Shown here: one piece after another, positions 26,086 through 34,639 of the stretch
Layout: each line of letters begins with the position of its first letter
How positions within the stretch are numbered: the first letter of the stretch is position 1
Assembly: GCA_947452295.1 (NCBI GenBank)
Contig: CANGCK010000025.1
Coordinates: 1 to 46,797, forward strand
Origin: Sphingobacteriia bacterium
GTDB taxonomy: Bacteria; Bacteroidota; Bacteroidia; Chitinophagales; Chitinophagaceae
Length of the DNA stretch: 46,797 nt
Direction: 5' to 3'
Program-made: the position numbers and the translations under genes
The notes under the pieces: model-generated
What the model saw: the letters and a program-made list of their open reading frames with translations, nothing else
What the model was told of the DNA's origin: nothing
Databases searched by the model: none

Positions 26086-27282
26086 TTATTTAAATGGATT
26101 ACTCCATTTAACATCAGTATAAATATTTTTACCTGTTAGTGTATTCAGAAAAGCAATTAGGGAGTTAACCTCTGGTGCGGTTAAATGCAATTGTTGACCA
26201 AACCCATTCGGTTTTAGTCGAGCATCTAAATTGGGATTATTACCGTTGGCATTAATATTACCATAATGACCAATGGCTTTTTGTATAGTAGTTATTACTC
26301 CAGTATGCATCATTGGTGAATTTGGTATGCCAGTGCTATTTGTAACATCTCTTAAGGAGGCAACACGTGTGTTGGAAAAGTCTGGAGTATTGCTACTTAA
26401 ACTTCCAATAATACCATTATTCCCGCTATTCGGGTCAATATCAAATTCAGGGGCTCTATGACAACCGCCACAGCCTACGCCGCCAGCTATTCTATTACCA
26501 GTTGCATTAAAAATAGGTTTACTTAAAAACAATGCTTTACCTGCATTTTCTTGTGCAGTAAAGTTGGGAAAATCAATACTGTCCGAAGCAACTTGTGCCC
26601 TTCCGACATCGTATTTAGCATCAAATGATTGGATACTTCTGATAAATTGAGCCAAACATTCTTGTAATCTCGTTTCAGTAACATTTATATCACCATAAAT
26701 CCATTTAAACAATTCATTGTAGTAGCCAATTCCTTGCAACTTTGTTAATAATGCCGTTATATTAGGTCTGCCACTTAAACCACTGAACCCCATTTCGGCA
26801 TGGTCTTGCATTGGCTTGGTAGTTTGTTGCTCAAGTGTAGCAGCACGCTCGTCCCAAAAAAATTTGTTTTCTGCGGCAAAACGAGTATTAACCAATCGCA
26901 TGGCATGTCGGCCTGTTAACCCATTTACAACGCCTTTGCTGGCTATAGCCGAATCTGTAAACGCAATTGCCTGTTGATGACAACTTGCACAAGAAATGGT
27001 ATTGTCGATGCTTAAGTTCTTATCATAGAAAAGTACTCTACCCAGTGTTGCTTTTGTGTTGGTGATTGAATTTCCAGGTGTAGTGTTGTCTTTTCTTATA
27101 TAACCTGGCACTAGCTGATTGGCATAATTCAATAAATTTTCGGGGTCAATATTACTCCCAAAAGCTGTTTTAACTGCGGTAAAAAGTTCAGTAGTACCTG
27201 TTGTGGTATATTCTTTAGAACAGTTTACAAATGTAACTGCAATAATCAATACAATCGAAATGGTATATAGTGTTCTCTTCAT
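26086..27282 (-). CDS. Di-heme cytochrome c peroxidase/MauG-family lipoprotein
   Basis: Exported di-heme protein of 398 residues. The N-terminus is a lipoprotein signal with the acceptor C21 (VTFVNC). Two CxxCH heme sites are present: C98-x-x-C101-H102 (SCASCHQQ) and GCGGCHRAP near residue 275. The FYDKNLSIDNTISC segment before the first heme and the MMHTGVITTIQKAIGHYG segment (with candidate methionine ligands) are typical of bacterial cytochrome c peroxidases. Such proteins reduce hydrogen peroxide in the periplasm; MauG relatives oxidise protein residues instead. It stands alone between a terminator and the GGGP synthase gene. No electron donor gene is adjacent. Confidence 0.92.
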   Translation of the reverse strand: MKRTLYTISIVLIIAVTFVNCSKEYTTTGTTELFTAVKTAFGSNIDPENLLNYANQLVPGYIRKDNTTPGNSITNTKATLGRVLFYDKNLSIDNTISCASCHQQAIAFTDSAIASKGVVNGLTGRHAMRLVNTRFAAENKFFWDERAATLEQQTTKPMQDHAEMGFSGLSGRPNITALLTKLQGIGYYNELFKWIYGDINVTETRLQECLAQFIRSIQSFDAKYDVGRAQVASDSIDFPNFTAQENAGKALFLSKPIFNATGNRIAGGVGCGGCHRAPEFDIDPNSGNNGIIGSLSSNTPDFSNTRVASLRDVTNSTGIPNSPMMHTGVITTIQKAIGHYGNINANGNNPNLDARLKPNGFGQQLHLTAPEVNSLIAFLNTLTGKNIYTDVKWSNPFK

Positions 27283-27525
27283 TGGGGGGCTTTTTATTGA
27301 GATTGTTTATTTATTTAAAGGGTTAAAGTAGTAGAATATTTCATTGGCTAAAGTTTAGCAAACGTTAAACTGTAGACAAAAGCCTGATTTTAAGCTAAAG
27401 CAATGAAGCGATGGAACTTTTTTAAGATTTTGATAACTAAAAATGCATCACAGAATTGTAACAATCGTTGATGTGCAAGTTAAATTAACCGAGCTATTGA
27501 ATGGGAAAAACGGTAAAAAATACAG

Positions 27526-28284
27526 TTATACTTTTATATTAGCGTTGGCATGAACCGCTGCGCTAATTTCTTTGATCAGTTGCACATCCTTTTCTATGGC
27601 ATTGCCAACAACAATCACGTCTGCACCTGCTTTACAATTCATGTAGGCTTTTTCGGGAGCTGTAATACCTCCTCCAACGATAAGTGGTATGGATATATTA
27701 GATGATACTTTTTCAATCATTTCTGTTGAAATAGGTTGTTTAGCGCCACTCCCGGCATCCATATATATTAATTTCATTCCCAACATTTCACCTGCCATAG
27801 CAGTACATGTGGCTATATCTGCTTTATCGGATGGAAGTGGTGCGGCATTTGAAATATATGATACGGTGGTAGGAGCACCTCCATCCACCACCATATATCC
27901 GGTAGAGATAATCTCTAAACCACTTCTTTTTACTGTAGGTGCGCTCAAAACATGTTGTCCTATCAATAGTTCGGGGTTTCTACCCGATATCAATGATAAA
28001 TACAGCAATGCATCAGCATATTTGCTCACTTGAGAGGGAGAACCAGGAAACAATACCACCGGAATGTCGCAACATGCTTTTATTTGTTGGATTGACGCAT
28101 CTAAAGTATCGGAAATTACCAAACTCCCACCCACAAAAAAGTAATCTACTTTAGCTTCTTGCCCTAATTGCACCAATTGATCGATTTGTTTGTTATCGGC
28201 TTTGTCTGGATCAATTAATACTGCAAACGACTTTCGGCCTTGCTGCTTAAAAGAGGTGAATTGTTGATAAATAGCTTGCTTCAT
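27526..28284 (-). CDS. Geranylgeranylglyceryl phosphate synthase-family protein (group II, PcrB-like)
   Basis: TIM-barrel prenyltransferase that joins a polyprenyl diphosphate to sn-glycerol-1-phosphate, the first ether bond of archaeal-type lipids. Visible motifs are AVLIDPDK near the N-terminus, FFVGGSLV, PVVLFPGSPSQVS, STGYMVVDGGAPTTV, YMDAGSGA and the phosphate-binding PLIVGGGI with GADVIVVGNAIEKD. Group II enzymes of Bacteroidota have been reported to make GGGP, unlike the heptaprenyl enzyme PcrB of Bacillus. The ATG at 28284 is preferred over a TTG at 28311 that adds nine residues. The partner enzyme for the second ether bond is not in the window. Confidence 0.92.
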   Translation of the reverse strand: MKQAIYQQFTSFKQQGRKSFAVLIDPDKADNKQIDQLVQLGQEAKVDYFFVGGSLVISDTLDASIQQIKACCDIPVVLFPGSPSQVSKYADALLYLSLISGRNPELLIGQHVLSAPTVKRSGLEIISTGYMVVDGGAPTTVSYISNAAPLPSDKADIATCTAMAGEMLGMKLIYMDAGSGAKQPISTEMIEKVSSNISIPLIVGGGITAPEKAYMNCKAGADVIVVGNAIEKDVQLIKEISAAVHANANIKV

Positions 28285-28680
28285 CCGGTAGTTGAATATA
28301 TTCAGCTGCAAAAATGCAGAAAAGTTTTCGTTTAATGTAGGATTTAAATGCCTGATTAATAGAAGGCTGTTATGAAAAATCCATTTATTCAGATAATGAA
28401 CCGATAAAAATCCATTATTACCACCCTCATAATGATTAGGTATTAAAAAAACAACCTATTTGGCAGGAATATTTTTACAGATATTTTTTATAAACTGTGT
28501 ATAAATGGTCAAAATCAATGTGGATTGGGGCACTGAAATTGTTCACTATCCTTATCCACAATCTGTGCATATTTACTAGATGGTTTTGCCAATAAGGAAT
28601 GATATTTTCGTAAACCGCATAAACAAAATACCGTTTTAATCGGGGGGACTCATTAAAATACATTAAATAGGATATTTCTT
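28285..28680. other. Intergenic region upstream of nrdJ with DnaA-box cluster
   Basis: This stretch of 396 bp separates the divergent GGGP synthase and nrdJ genes. Its right half holds four DnaA-box-like sites. The left half (about 28312-28450) shows no clear motif or gene. The leader just before nrdJ includes a GGGGGG run at about 28641-28646. No exact -7 box was found for nrdJ. Confidence 0.6.
28496..28572. promoter_or_regulatory. Cluster of DnaA-box-like sites upstream of nrdJ
   Basis: Against the consensus TTATNCACA: 28496-28504 reads TGTGTATAA (exact, minus orientation), 28552-28560 reads TTATCCACA (exact, plus), 28564-28572 reads TGTGCATAT (one mismatch), and 28519-28527 reads TGTGGATTG (two mismatches). 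Two exact sites in 65 bp are unlikely by chance. They lie 109-185 bp before the nrdJ start. Confidence 0.6.
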
Positions 28681-31600
28681 ATGTCTAACCCAAACGCTAA
28701 TAAAGGCCTTCAGTTCAGCCGCCGCTTCACCCAAGATGGTGTAAGTCCGTTCGATATGTTCGATTACGATTACCGTGATAGTGTAATCAAAAACCCAAAT
28801 GGTGAAAAAGTGTTTGAGATGAACAATGTAGAAGTTCCTAAACAATGGAGCCAAATTGCTACAGATATTCTTGCTCAAAAATATTTTAGAAAAGCAGGTG
28901 TGCCTCAGCAAGATGGTTCTTTAGGAAGAGAAACCAGCGCTAAGCAAGTAGCACATCGTATGGCACATTGCTGGCGTGTATGGGGTGAGCGTTGGGCTTA
29001 TTTTGCATCTGATTATGATGCACAAGTATTTTATGATGAATTGGTGTACAGCATTCTTAACCAAGCATGTGTGCCAAACTCCCCTCAATGGTTCAATACC
29101 GGATTACATGAAGTATACGGGATCACCGGAAAACCACAAGGACACTACTATGTAGATCCTATCGACAATCAACTTAAAAAATCTACCAATGCTTATGAGC
29201 GTCCGCAGCCACATGCATGCTTTATTCTTAGTGTAAGTGATGATTTAGTGAATGAAGGCGGTATAATGGATTTATGGACTCGGGAAGCTCGTATATTTAA
29301 ATATGGCTCAGGTGTTGGAACCAATTTCTCTCAAATACGTGGAAGTGGCGAAAAATTAAGTGGTGGCGGTACATCTAGCGGTTTAATGAGCTTCTTGAAA
29401 ATTGGTGACCGTGCAGCAGGTGCAATAAAAAGCGGCGGTACTACCCGAAGAGCAGCTAAAATGGTTTGCTTAGATTTAGATCATCCTGAAATAATGGAGT
29501 TCATTAACTGGAAGGTGCAGGAAGAAAATAAAGTAGCAGCATTAGTTGCCGGTGGATACGATAACAGTTACGAAGGAGAAGCCTATGCAACAGTTTCAGG
29601 TCAAAATTCTAATAACTCTGTACGTATACCCAATGAATTCTTTAGAGTATTAGAAGCCGGTGGCGATTGGGCATTAAAAGCACGTACCAACGGAAGTGTA
29701 ATGAAAACTATTCCTGCTCAAAAAGTATGGGATGAAATTGCATATGCAGCTTGGCGTTGCGCAGATCCAGGTACACAATATGATACAACCATTAACGAGT
29801 GGCATACTTGTCCTAAAGGTGGTCGCATTAATGCTTCTAACCCATGTTCAGAATACATGTTTTTAGATAATACAGCATGTAACCTGGCTTCTGTAAATCT
29901 TCGTAAGTTTCATAATGATGATACAAACATTTTTGATGTAGAAGGTTTTGAATACACTACCCGTTTATGGACCACTGTATTAGAAGTTTCTGTATTAATG
30001 GCGCAGTTCCCTTCTAAAGAAGTGGCACAATTGTCTTATGACTATAGAACTTTAGGATTAGGTTTTGCAAACCTTGGTTCGATGTTAATGGTAAGCGGTA
30101 TTTCTTACGATAGTGAAGAAGCACGTGGTATTGCTGGAGCAATTTCAGCAATCATGACCGGCGTTGCTTATAAAACTTCAGCAGAAATCGCTTCATTTTT
30201 AGGTACTTTCGCTAAGTACGAAGAAAATAGAGAAGATATGTTGCGTGTGATGAGGAACCATCGCGCAGCTGCTTATGATGCCGCAGATGCTTACGTAGGT
30301 CTCGAAATAAAACCACAAGGCATTAAAGCGCAATATTGCCCCAACTACTTATTGAAAGCTGCTACCAAAGCATGGGACGAAGCTGTTCAATTAGGGGAAG
30401 TTTATGGCTATCGCAATGCACAAACTACTGTAATTGCTCCAACTGGCACAATTGGGTTAGTTATGGATTGCGACACTACAGGTGTAGAACCTGATTTTGC
30501 TTTGGTGAAATTCAAAAAATTAAGTGGTGGTGGTTACTTTAAAATCATTAACCAGTCTGTACCTCAGGCATTAAAAAACCTTGGGTACAATGCTGCCGAA
30601 GCAGATGCTATTGAAAAATATGCAGTAGGTGCAGCCAGCTTCGAAAATGCGCCTTTCATTAATAATAAAAGCCTTGCAGAAAAAGGATTTACTGAAGCTG
30701 AAATCGAAAAATTGAATGGGGCAGCTCGCTCAGCATTTGAGATAGGCTTTATTTTTAACCGCTTTACTCTAGGTGATGAGTGTATGCAACGTTTGGGCTT
30801 TAAAGAAACACAATACAGTGATTGGAGCTTTAATTTATTAGAAGAATTGGGCTTTACAGATGCGCAAATTGATGCAGCAAATGACTTTGTATGTGGAACT
30901 ATGACCATTGAAGGAGCTCCATATTTAAAAGATGCACATTTACCTGTTTTTGATTGTGCCAACAAATGTGGTAACAAAGGCGAAAGATACATACATGCTT
31001 ACGGACATATTCGTATGATGGCTGCTTGTCAACCATTTTTAAGCGGCGCAATTTCTAAAACCATCAATCTACCTAATGAAGCAACTATTGAAGAAATTGC
31101 AGATTGTTATTTATTAAGTTGGCAGTTGGGTCTTAAAGCCAATGCTTTATACCGCGATGGATCTAAATTAAGCCAACCATTAAGCAACAAGTCCGATAAA
31201 AAAGCGAAAACAGAAGATACAACTGTTGCCGCGGTAGACAATACTCTTGAAGAACCAGTTGCAGAAACTGCCGCATCAAATATTGTAGACCTCAGCCAAT
31301 TAACTGTAGACGAGTTGTTAGAAGAAGTGCAAAAACGAATGACCGCTTCTACCGATACTAAGCTTAAGCGTCGCTTATCTGGAATAGTAGAAAAGAAATC
31401 ATTGCCTTCCAAGCGTCGTGGGTTTACACAAAAAGCTAAAATTGGCGGCCAAGTAATTTTCTTACGTACAGGTGAATATGCTGATGGTACTTTAGGTGAA
31501 ATATTCATCGACTTAGCAAAAGAAGGGTCAACATTACGCAGTTTCATGAATTGTTTTGCAATTGCTATTTCTGTTGGATTGCAATATGGTGTTCCGTTGG

Positions 31601-32052
31601 AAGAATTTGTAGAGAAGTTTGTATTTACTAAATTCGAACCATCTGGCATGGTAGACCATCCAAATATTAAAACTACCACATCATTAGTTGATTTTGTATT
31701 CCGTGCATTGGCGTATGAGTATTTAGATAGAACAGATTTAGTACATGTGCTTGATAAGCCTACTGTAGAAAATACGGGAGATGATACTGGGAGTGTATTT
31801 ACAGGCAAACCAGAATTGAGTAGCATCCGTGTTACAGCGGCAGCTTCAACTACAACAACTGTTACAGCTCCTCAAAAAACTCAAAAAGCTGCAGCTGGTG
31901 TTAGTCAGGATGCTGGTATGAGTTCGGTAACTGCAGCGGCAAAAGGCATGCAAAGCGATGCACCGGCTTGTAGTACATGTGGACATCTTACCATACGCAG
32001 TGGAACATGTTACAAATGTTTGAATTGCGGAACAAGTATGGGTTGTAGCTAG
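28681..32052 (+). CDS. nrdJ: Adenosylcobalamin-dependent (class II) ribonucleotide reductase
   Basis: Reduces ribonucleotides to deoxyribonucleotides with a B12-derived radical, so it works with or without oxygen. The 1123-residue protein shows the N-terminal RNR region (LQFSRRFTQDGVSPFDMFDYD), PNSPQWFNTGLHEVYGI, RGSGEKLSGGGTSSGLMSFLK, the active-site loop NPCSEYMFLDNTACNLASVNL, and APTGTIGLVMDCDTTGVEP. A TSCPD-like domain follows (about 900-1010). A Thr/Ala-rich linker leads to the tail CSTCGHLTIRSGTCYKCLNCG, whose CxxC pairs match the redox or zinc tail of NrdJ. It stands alone and ends in a terminator. DnaA-box-like sites upstream suggest replication-linked control. Confidence 0.95.
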   Translation: MSNPNANKGLQFSRRFTQDGVSPFDMFDYDYRDSVIKNPNGEKVFEMNNVEVPKQWSQIATDILAQKYFRKAGVPQQDGSLGRETSAKQVAHRMAHCWRVWGERWAYFASDYDAQVFYDELVYSILNQACVPNSPQWFNTGLHEVYGITGKPQGHYYVDPIDNQLKKSTNAYERPQPHACFILSVSDDLVNEGGIMDLWTREARIFKYGSGVGTNFSQIRGSGEKLSGGGTSSGLMSFLKIGDRAAGAIKSGGTTRRAAKMVCLDLDHPEIMEFINWKVQEENKVAALVAGGYDNSYEGEAYATVSGQNSNNSVRIPNEFFRVLEAGGDWALKARTNGSVMKTIPAQKVWDEIAYAAWRCADPGTQYDTTINEWHTCPKGGRINASNPCSEYMFLDNTACNLASVNLRKFHNDDTNIFDVEGFEYTTRLWTTVLEVSVLMAQFPSKEVAQLSYDYRTLGLGFANLGSMLMVSGISYDSEEARGIAGAISAIMTGVAYKTSAEIASFLGTFAKYEENREDMLRVMRNHRAAAYDAADAYVGLEIKPQGIKAQYCPNYLLKAATKAWDEAVQLGEVYGYRNAQTTVIAPTGTIGLVMDCDTTGVEPDFALVKFKKLSGGGYFKIINQSVPQALKNLGYNAAEADAIEKYAVGAASFENAPFINNKSLAEKGFTEAEIEKLNGAARSAFEIGFIFNRFTLGDECMQRLGFKETQYSDWSFNLLEELGFTDAQIDAANDFVCGTMTIEGAPYLKDAHLPVFDCANKCGNKGERYIHAYGHIRMMAACQPFLSGAISKTINLPNEATIEEIADCYLLSWQLGLKANALYRDGSKLSQPLSNKSDKKAKTEDTTVAAVDNTLEEPVAETAASNIVDLSQLTVDELLEEVQKRMTASTDTKLKRRLSGIVEKKSLPSKRRGFTQKAKIGGQVIFLRTGEYADGTLGEIFIDLAKEGSTLRSFMNCFAIAISVGLQYGVPLEEFVEKFVFTKFEPSGMVDHPNIKTTTSLVDFVFRALAYEYLDRTDLVHVLDKPTVENTGDDTGSVFTGKPELSSIRVTAAASTTTTVTAPQKTQKAAAGVSQDAGMSSVTAAAKGMQSDAPACSTCGHLTIRSGTCYKCLNCGTSMGCS

Positions 32053-32081
32053 TAGTATTCAAACTCATTTTTTTATAATAT

Positions 32082-32117
32082 AATCCCATTGGCATAAGCG
32101 CTGATGGGATTTTTTTT
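32082..32117 (+). terminator. Terminator after nrdJ
   Basis: Stem AATCCCAT (32082-32089) with ATGGGATT (32104-32111), a 14-nt loop, and a run of eight Ts, 29 bp after the nrdJ stop. Confidence 0.8.
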
Positions 32118-32121
32118 ATTC

Positions 32122-32147
32122 ACCCGTCAGACCATGGTCTGACGGGT
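32122..32147. repeat. 26-bp perfect palindrome, upstream REP-like element
   Basis: The arms meet between 32134 and 32135. The core CGTCAGACCATGGTCTGACG is flanked by ACC and GGT. As single-stranded DNA it folds to a hairpin with CATG at the tip. The unpaired GTAG/GGAG foot tetranucleotide of enterobacterial REPs was not seen beside it. Confidence 0.85.
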
Positions 32148-32210
32148 TTTATTTTTATCAAAAAAAAATGCTACCTTGCACCAGTTTGTAACTCCGCAAT
32201 TTTTTTCTTT

Positions 32211-32732
32211 ATGGAACTATATGCGGAAAGCCTTTTTCACATCTACAACCAGGGCAATAGGAAGCAACGTATCTTTTTTGATGACAGCAACTATGAGCTT
32301 TTTCAAGAATTGACAAAAAGATTTGTTCATCCTCATTGCGATATTCTGGCTTATTGTTTAATGCCAAATCATTTTCATTTTTTAATTAACGCTAGTCCCA
32401 AAAGCGTAGAGAAAATTCAATTAGGTAGTATCGAGTTGACAGTATTGTCTAACTCATTCCGACTTTTATTAAGTAATTATGCCCAAATTGTTAATAGAGA
32501 AAGGGATGAATCTGGGTCATTATTTAGACAAAAAACTAAAGCGAAATGGTTAGACCATACAGAAGAAAAATATGCAATTACTTGTTTTAATTATGTGCAT
32601 ATGAATCCGGTTACATCAGGATTGGTAAAAAATCCTGAAGATTGGAAATACAGCTCCTGTAAAGCTTATGTTAAGTCTATTGACGATGTTTTGATCAACA
32701 AAAACATAGCTAAAATTCTATTAGATCTGTAA
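32211..32732 (+). CDS. REP-associated tyrosine transposase (Y1_Tnp, HUH superfamily)
   Basis: Single-strand DNA transposase of the TnpA_REP/RAYT type, 173 residues, complete. The HUH motif is MPNHFHFLI (H54-F55-H56), preceded by the typical FHIYNQGNRKQRIFFDDSNY opening. The catalytic tyrosine is probably Y128 in FNYVHMNPVTSGLV. The C-terminal DWKYSSCKAY is also family-typical. RAYT proteins nick and rejoin palindromic REP elements; domestication for genome repeats rather than classical transposition is usual. The frame is intact, so the protein is likely functional. The stop codon is immediately followed by the 52-bp palindrome, which may serve as substrate and as terminator. Confidence 0.92.
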   Translation: MELYAESLFHIYNQGNRKQRIFFDDSNYELFQELTKRFVHPHCDILAYCLMPNHFHFLINASPKSVEKIQLGSIELTVLSNSFRLLLSNYAQIVNRERDESGSLFRQKTKAKWLDHTEEKYAITCFNYVHMNPVTSGLVKNPEDWKYSSCKAYVKSIDDVLINKNIAKILLDL

Positions 32733-32784
32733 ATACTGGTCAGACCACCGTCAGACCATGGTCTGACGGTGGTCTGACCAGTAT
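32733..32784. repeat. 52-bp perfect nested palindrome, downstream REP-like element
   Basis: Perfect dyad with no mismatch, starting at the base after the transposase stop. Each half carries GTCAGACCA twice (inner and outer copy, two bases apart), so the element holds four copies of the GTCAGACC unit in mirrored pairs. The inner 20 bp equal the core of the upstream palindrome. Outer arms are ATACTG and CAGTAT. Confidence 0.9.
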
Positions 32785-32853
32785 GGGATATTTTTATTGT
32801 TATTTTAGCTTTTAATCACTACTTTCAACTATAAATTTTGAAATCATTGCTAT

Positions 32854-34596
32854 ATGGGAGACCTTCAAATTAAGAAACAAGCTAAAAAGTACGATGCAGT
32901 TATTGTTGGTTCGGGTGCCGGTGGTGGCATGGCTGCTTATACACTTGCAAAAGCCGGTTTAAAAGTATGCCTATTAGAAGCAGGTGAAGATTTTGATCCT
33001 GCAAAAAATTCTTCTCAATTAAAAAATCCATGGGACTCTCCTCGTAGAGGTGCCAGCACTAAATTTCGCCCTTTTGGTGATTACGATGCCTCTTATTGGG
33101 GATGGGAAATTGATGGCGAACCTTATACACAAGCACCTGGAAGTGAAAAATTTGAGTGGTGGCGTGCTCGTATGGTAGGTGGTAGGACCAACCATTGGGG
33201 ACGTATTTCTTTACGGTTTGGCCCTAAAGATTTTAAAAGAAAAAGTATTGACGGATTGGGTGATGATTGGCCAATTGGTTATGAAGACATCAAACCTTAT
33301 TATGATAAAATTGATCGCTTAATTGGGGTATTCGGTAGTAATGAAGGATTGGAAAATGATCCTGATGGCATATTCCTGCCTCCTCCCAAACCTCGTTTAC
33401 ACGAACTAATGTTTAAAAAAGCAGGCGCTAGTTTGGGTATCCCAGTAATACCTTCTCGTTTGTCTATCCTAACCAAACCTATTAATGAAGAACGTGGTGC
33501 TTGCTTTTATTGCGGGCAGTGTAATAGAAGTTGTAAAGTATATGGCGATTTCTCTTCTAGTTCTGTATTAGTAAATCCGGCACTAAAAACCGGTAATGTA
33601 GATATAATAACGCAAGCAATGGCGCGTGAAGTAATTACTAATGCAGATGGGTTAGCTACAGGTATTTCTTATGTTAACAAATTAGACATGATGGAATACC
33701 AGGTGTCTGGTCGTGTAGTTATTTTGGCTGCAAGTACTTGTGAAACAGCAAGGTTATTATTGAACTCTAAATCTACCCGTCATCCGAATGGATTAGCAAA
33801 TGAGAGCAATGTAGTTGGTAAATATTTACACGATTCTACTGGCGCTGCGTTAGGCGGCGTGATTCCCGAATTGTTTGGTAGGAAACGTTACAATGAAGAT
33901 GGAGTAGGCGGTATGCACGTTTACACACCTTGGTGGAAAGACAATAAAAAATTGGATTTCCCTCGCGGATATCATATTGAATATTGGGGTGGAATGTCGC
34001 AGCCTGGCTACGGCTTCGGAATGGGTATGCAAGGCTTAAACGGTAAGTATCAAGTAAATGGGAAAACAAAAGATGCAGGTGGTTATGGTGCGTCTTTAAA
34101 AGAAGATGTTCGTTTTTTCTATGGAGCAAGCGTAGGCATGGGCGGAAGAGGAGAAGCAATACCTGATATTAAAAACTATTGCGAAATAGATCCTTCTGTG
34201 GTAGATAAATATGGTATCCCTGTTTTACGATTTAATACCCGTAACTCGGAATACGAAATTAAGCAAGCCAAGCACATGAAAGAAACCTTTAAAGAAATCA
34301 TGCACAACATGGGTGCGGTGATTACCTGGGGCGGTGAAGATGATGCTTCTAACAACTACGGATTGTCTAACCCAGGCAATATTATTCATGAAGCGGGAAC
34401 GGTAAGAATGGGTAACGATAAAAAAACATCCGCATTAAATAAATGGAGTCAAGCCCACGATTGTAAAACATTGTTCTGTGTAGATGGTAGTCAATTTGTT
34501 TCTCAGGCCGATAAAAATATTACTTGGACCATTCTTGCATTAAGTATGCGTGCCAGTGAATATATTATTGATGAAATGAAAAAACAAAATATCTAA
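32854..34596 (+). CDS. GMC-family FAD oxidoreductase with a four-cysteine cluster (gluconate/glucoside dehydrogenase type)
   Basis: FAD-dependent dehydrogenase of 580 residues acting on sugars or other alcohols. The dinucleotide motif is GSGAGGG at 19-25, with LLEAGEDFDP after it. RMVGGRTNHWGRISLR is the GMC signature, and the C-terminal GMC domain has IIHEAGTVRMG and VDGSQFVSQADKNITWTILALSMRASEY with the catalytic His/Asn region. A cluster C217-x2-C220-x2-C223-x3-C227 resembles an iron-sulfur site. The gene is followed 43 bp later by a gluconate 2-dehydrogenase subunit 3-type gene, so the two form a membrane- or periplasm-linked dehydrogenase. No signal peptide is visible in this subunit; it may be exported with the Tat-targeted partner. 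The substrate is not known. Confidence 0.9.
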   Translation: MGDLQIKKQAKKYDAVIVGSGAGGGMAAYTLAKAGLKVCLLEAGEDFDPAKNSSQLKNPWDSPRRGASTKFRPFGDYDASYWGWEIDGEPYTQAPGSEKFEWWRARMVGGRTNHWGRISLRFGPKDFKRKSIDGLGDDWPIGYEDIKPYYDKIDRLIGVFGSNEGLENDPDGIFLPPPKPRLHELMFKKAGASLGIPVIPSRLSILTKPINEERGACFYCGQCNRSCKVYGDFSSSSVLVNPALKTGNVDIITQAMAREVITNADGLATGISYVNKLDMMEYQVSGRVVILAASTCETARLLLNSKSTRHPNGLANESNVVGKYLHDSTGAALGGVIPELFGRKRYNEDGVGGMHVYTPWWKDNKKLDFPRGYHIEYWGGMSQPGYGFGMGMQGLNGKYQVNGKTKDAGGYGASLKEDVRFFYGASVGMGGRGEAIPDIKNYCEIDPSVVDKYGIPVLRFNTRNSEYEIKQAKHMKETFKEIMHNMGAVITWGGEDDASNNYGLSNPGNIIHEAGTVRMGNDKKTSALNKWSQAHDCKTLFCVDGSQFVSQADKNITWTILALSMRASEYIIDEMKKQNI

Positions 34597-34639
34597 TCTA
34601 CTTCATTACATTAATGATGAAGTGTATAAACTAAATAGT

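Larger units (their letters stand above)
32122..32784 (+). mobile_element. RAYT unit: HUH (Y1) transposase gene bracketed by related palindromes
   Basis: A 663-bp unit made of a 26-bp palindrome (32122-32147), a Y1 transposase gene (32211-32732) and a 52-bp palindrome (32733-32784). Both palindromes share the 20-bp core CGTCAGACCATGGTCTGACG. This is the layout of REP-associated tyrosine transposases, which act on hairpins of this kind. The unit sits between the nrdJ terminator and the GMC oxidoreductase gene and interrupts no gene. Exact ends are an inference from the palindromes. Confidence 0.7.

Noticed and set aside
27353..27372. Short dyad GTTTA...TAAAC upstream of the peroxidase gene
   Set aside because: Five-base arms in AT-rich sequence are expected by chance, and no promoter box is placed around them.
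31107..31826. 239-residue minus-strand frame inside nrdJ
   Set aside because: It lies wholly within the well-conserved nrdJ frame and shows no family motif.
32122..32784. Repeated GTCAGACC units as a possible CRISPR-like array
   Set aside because: The units are mirror-image palindromes without regular spacers and flank a Y1 transposase; there are no cas genes.
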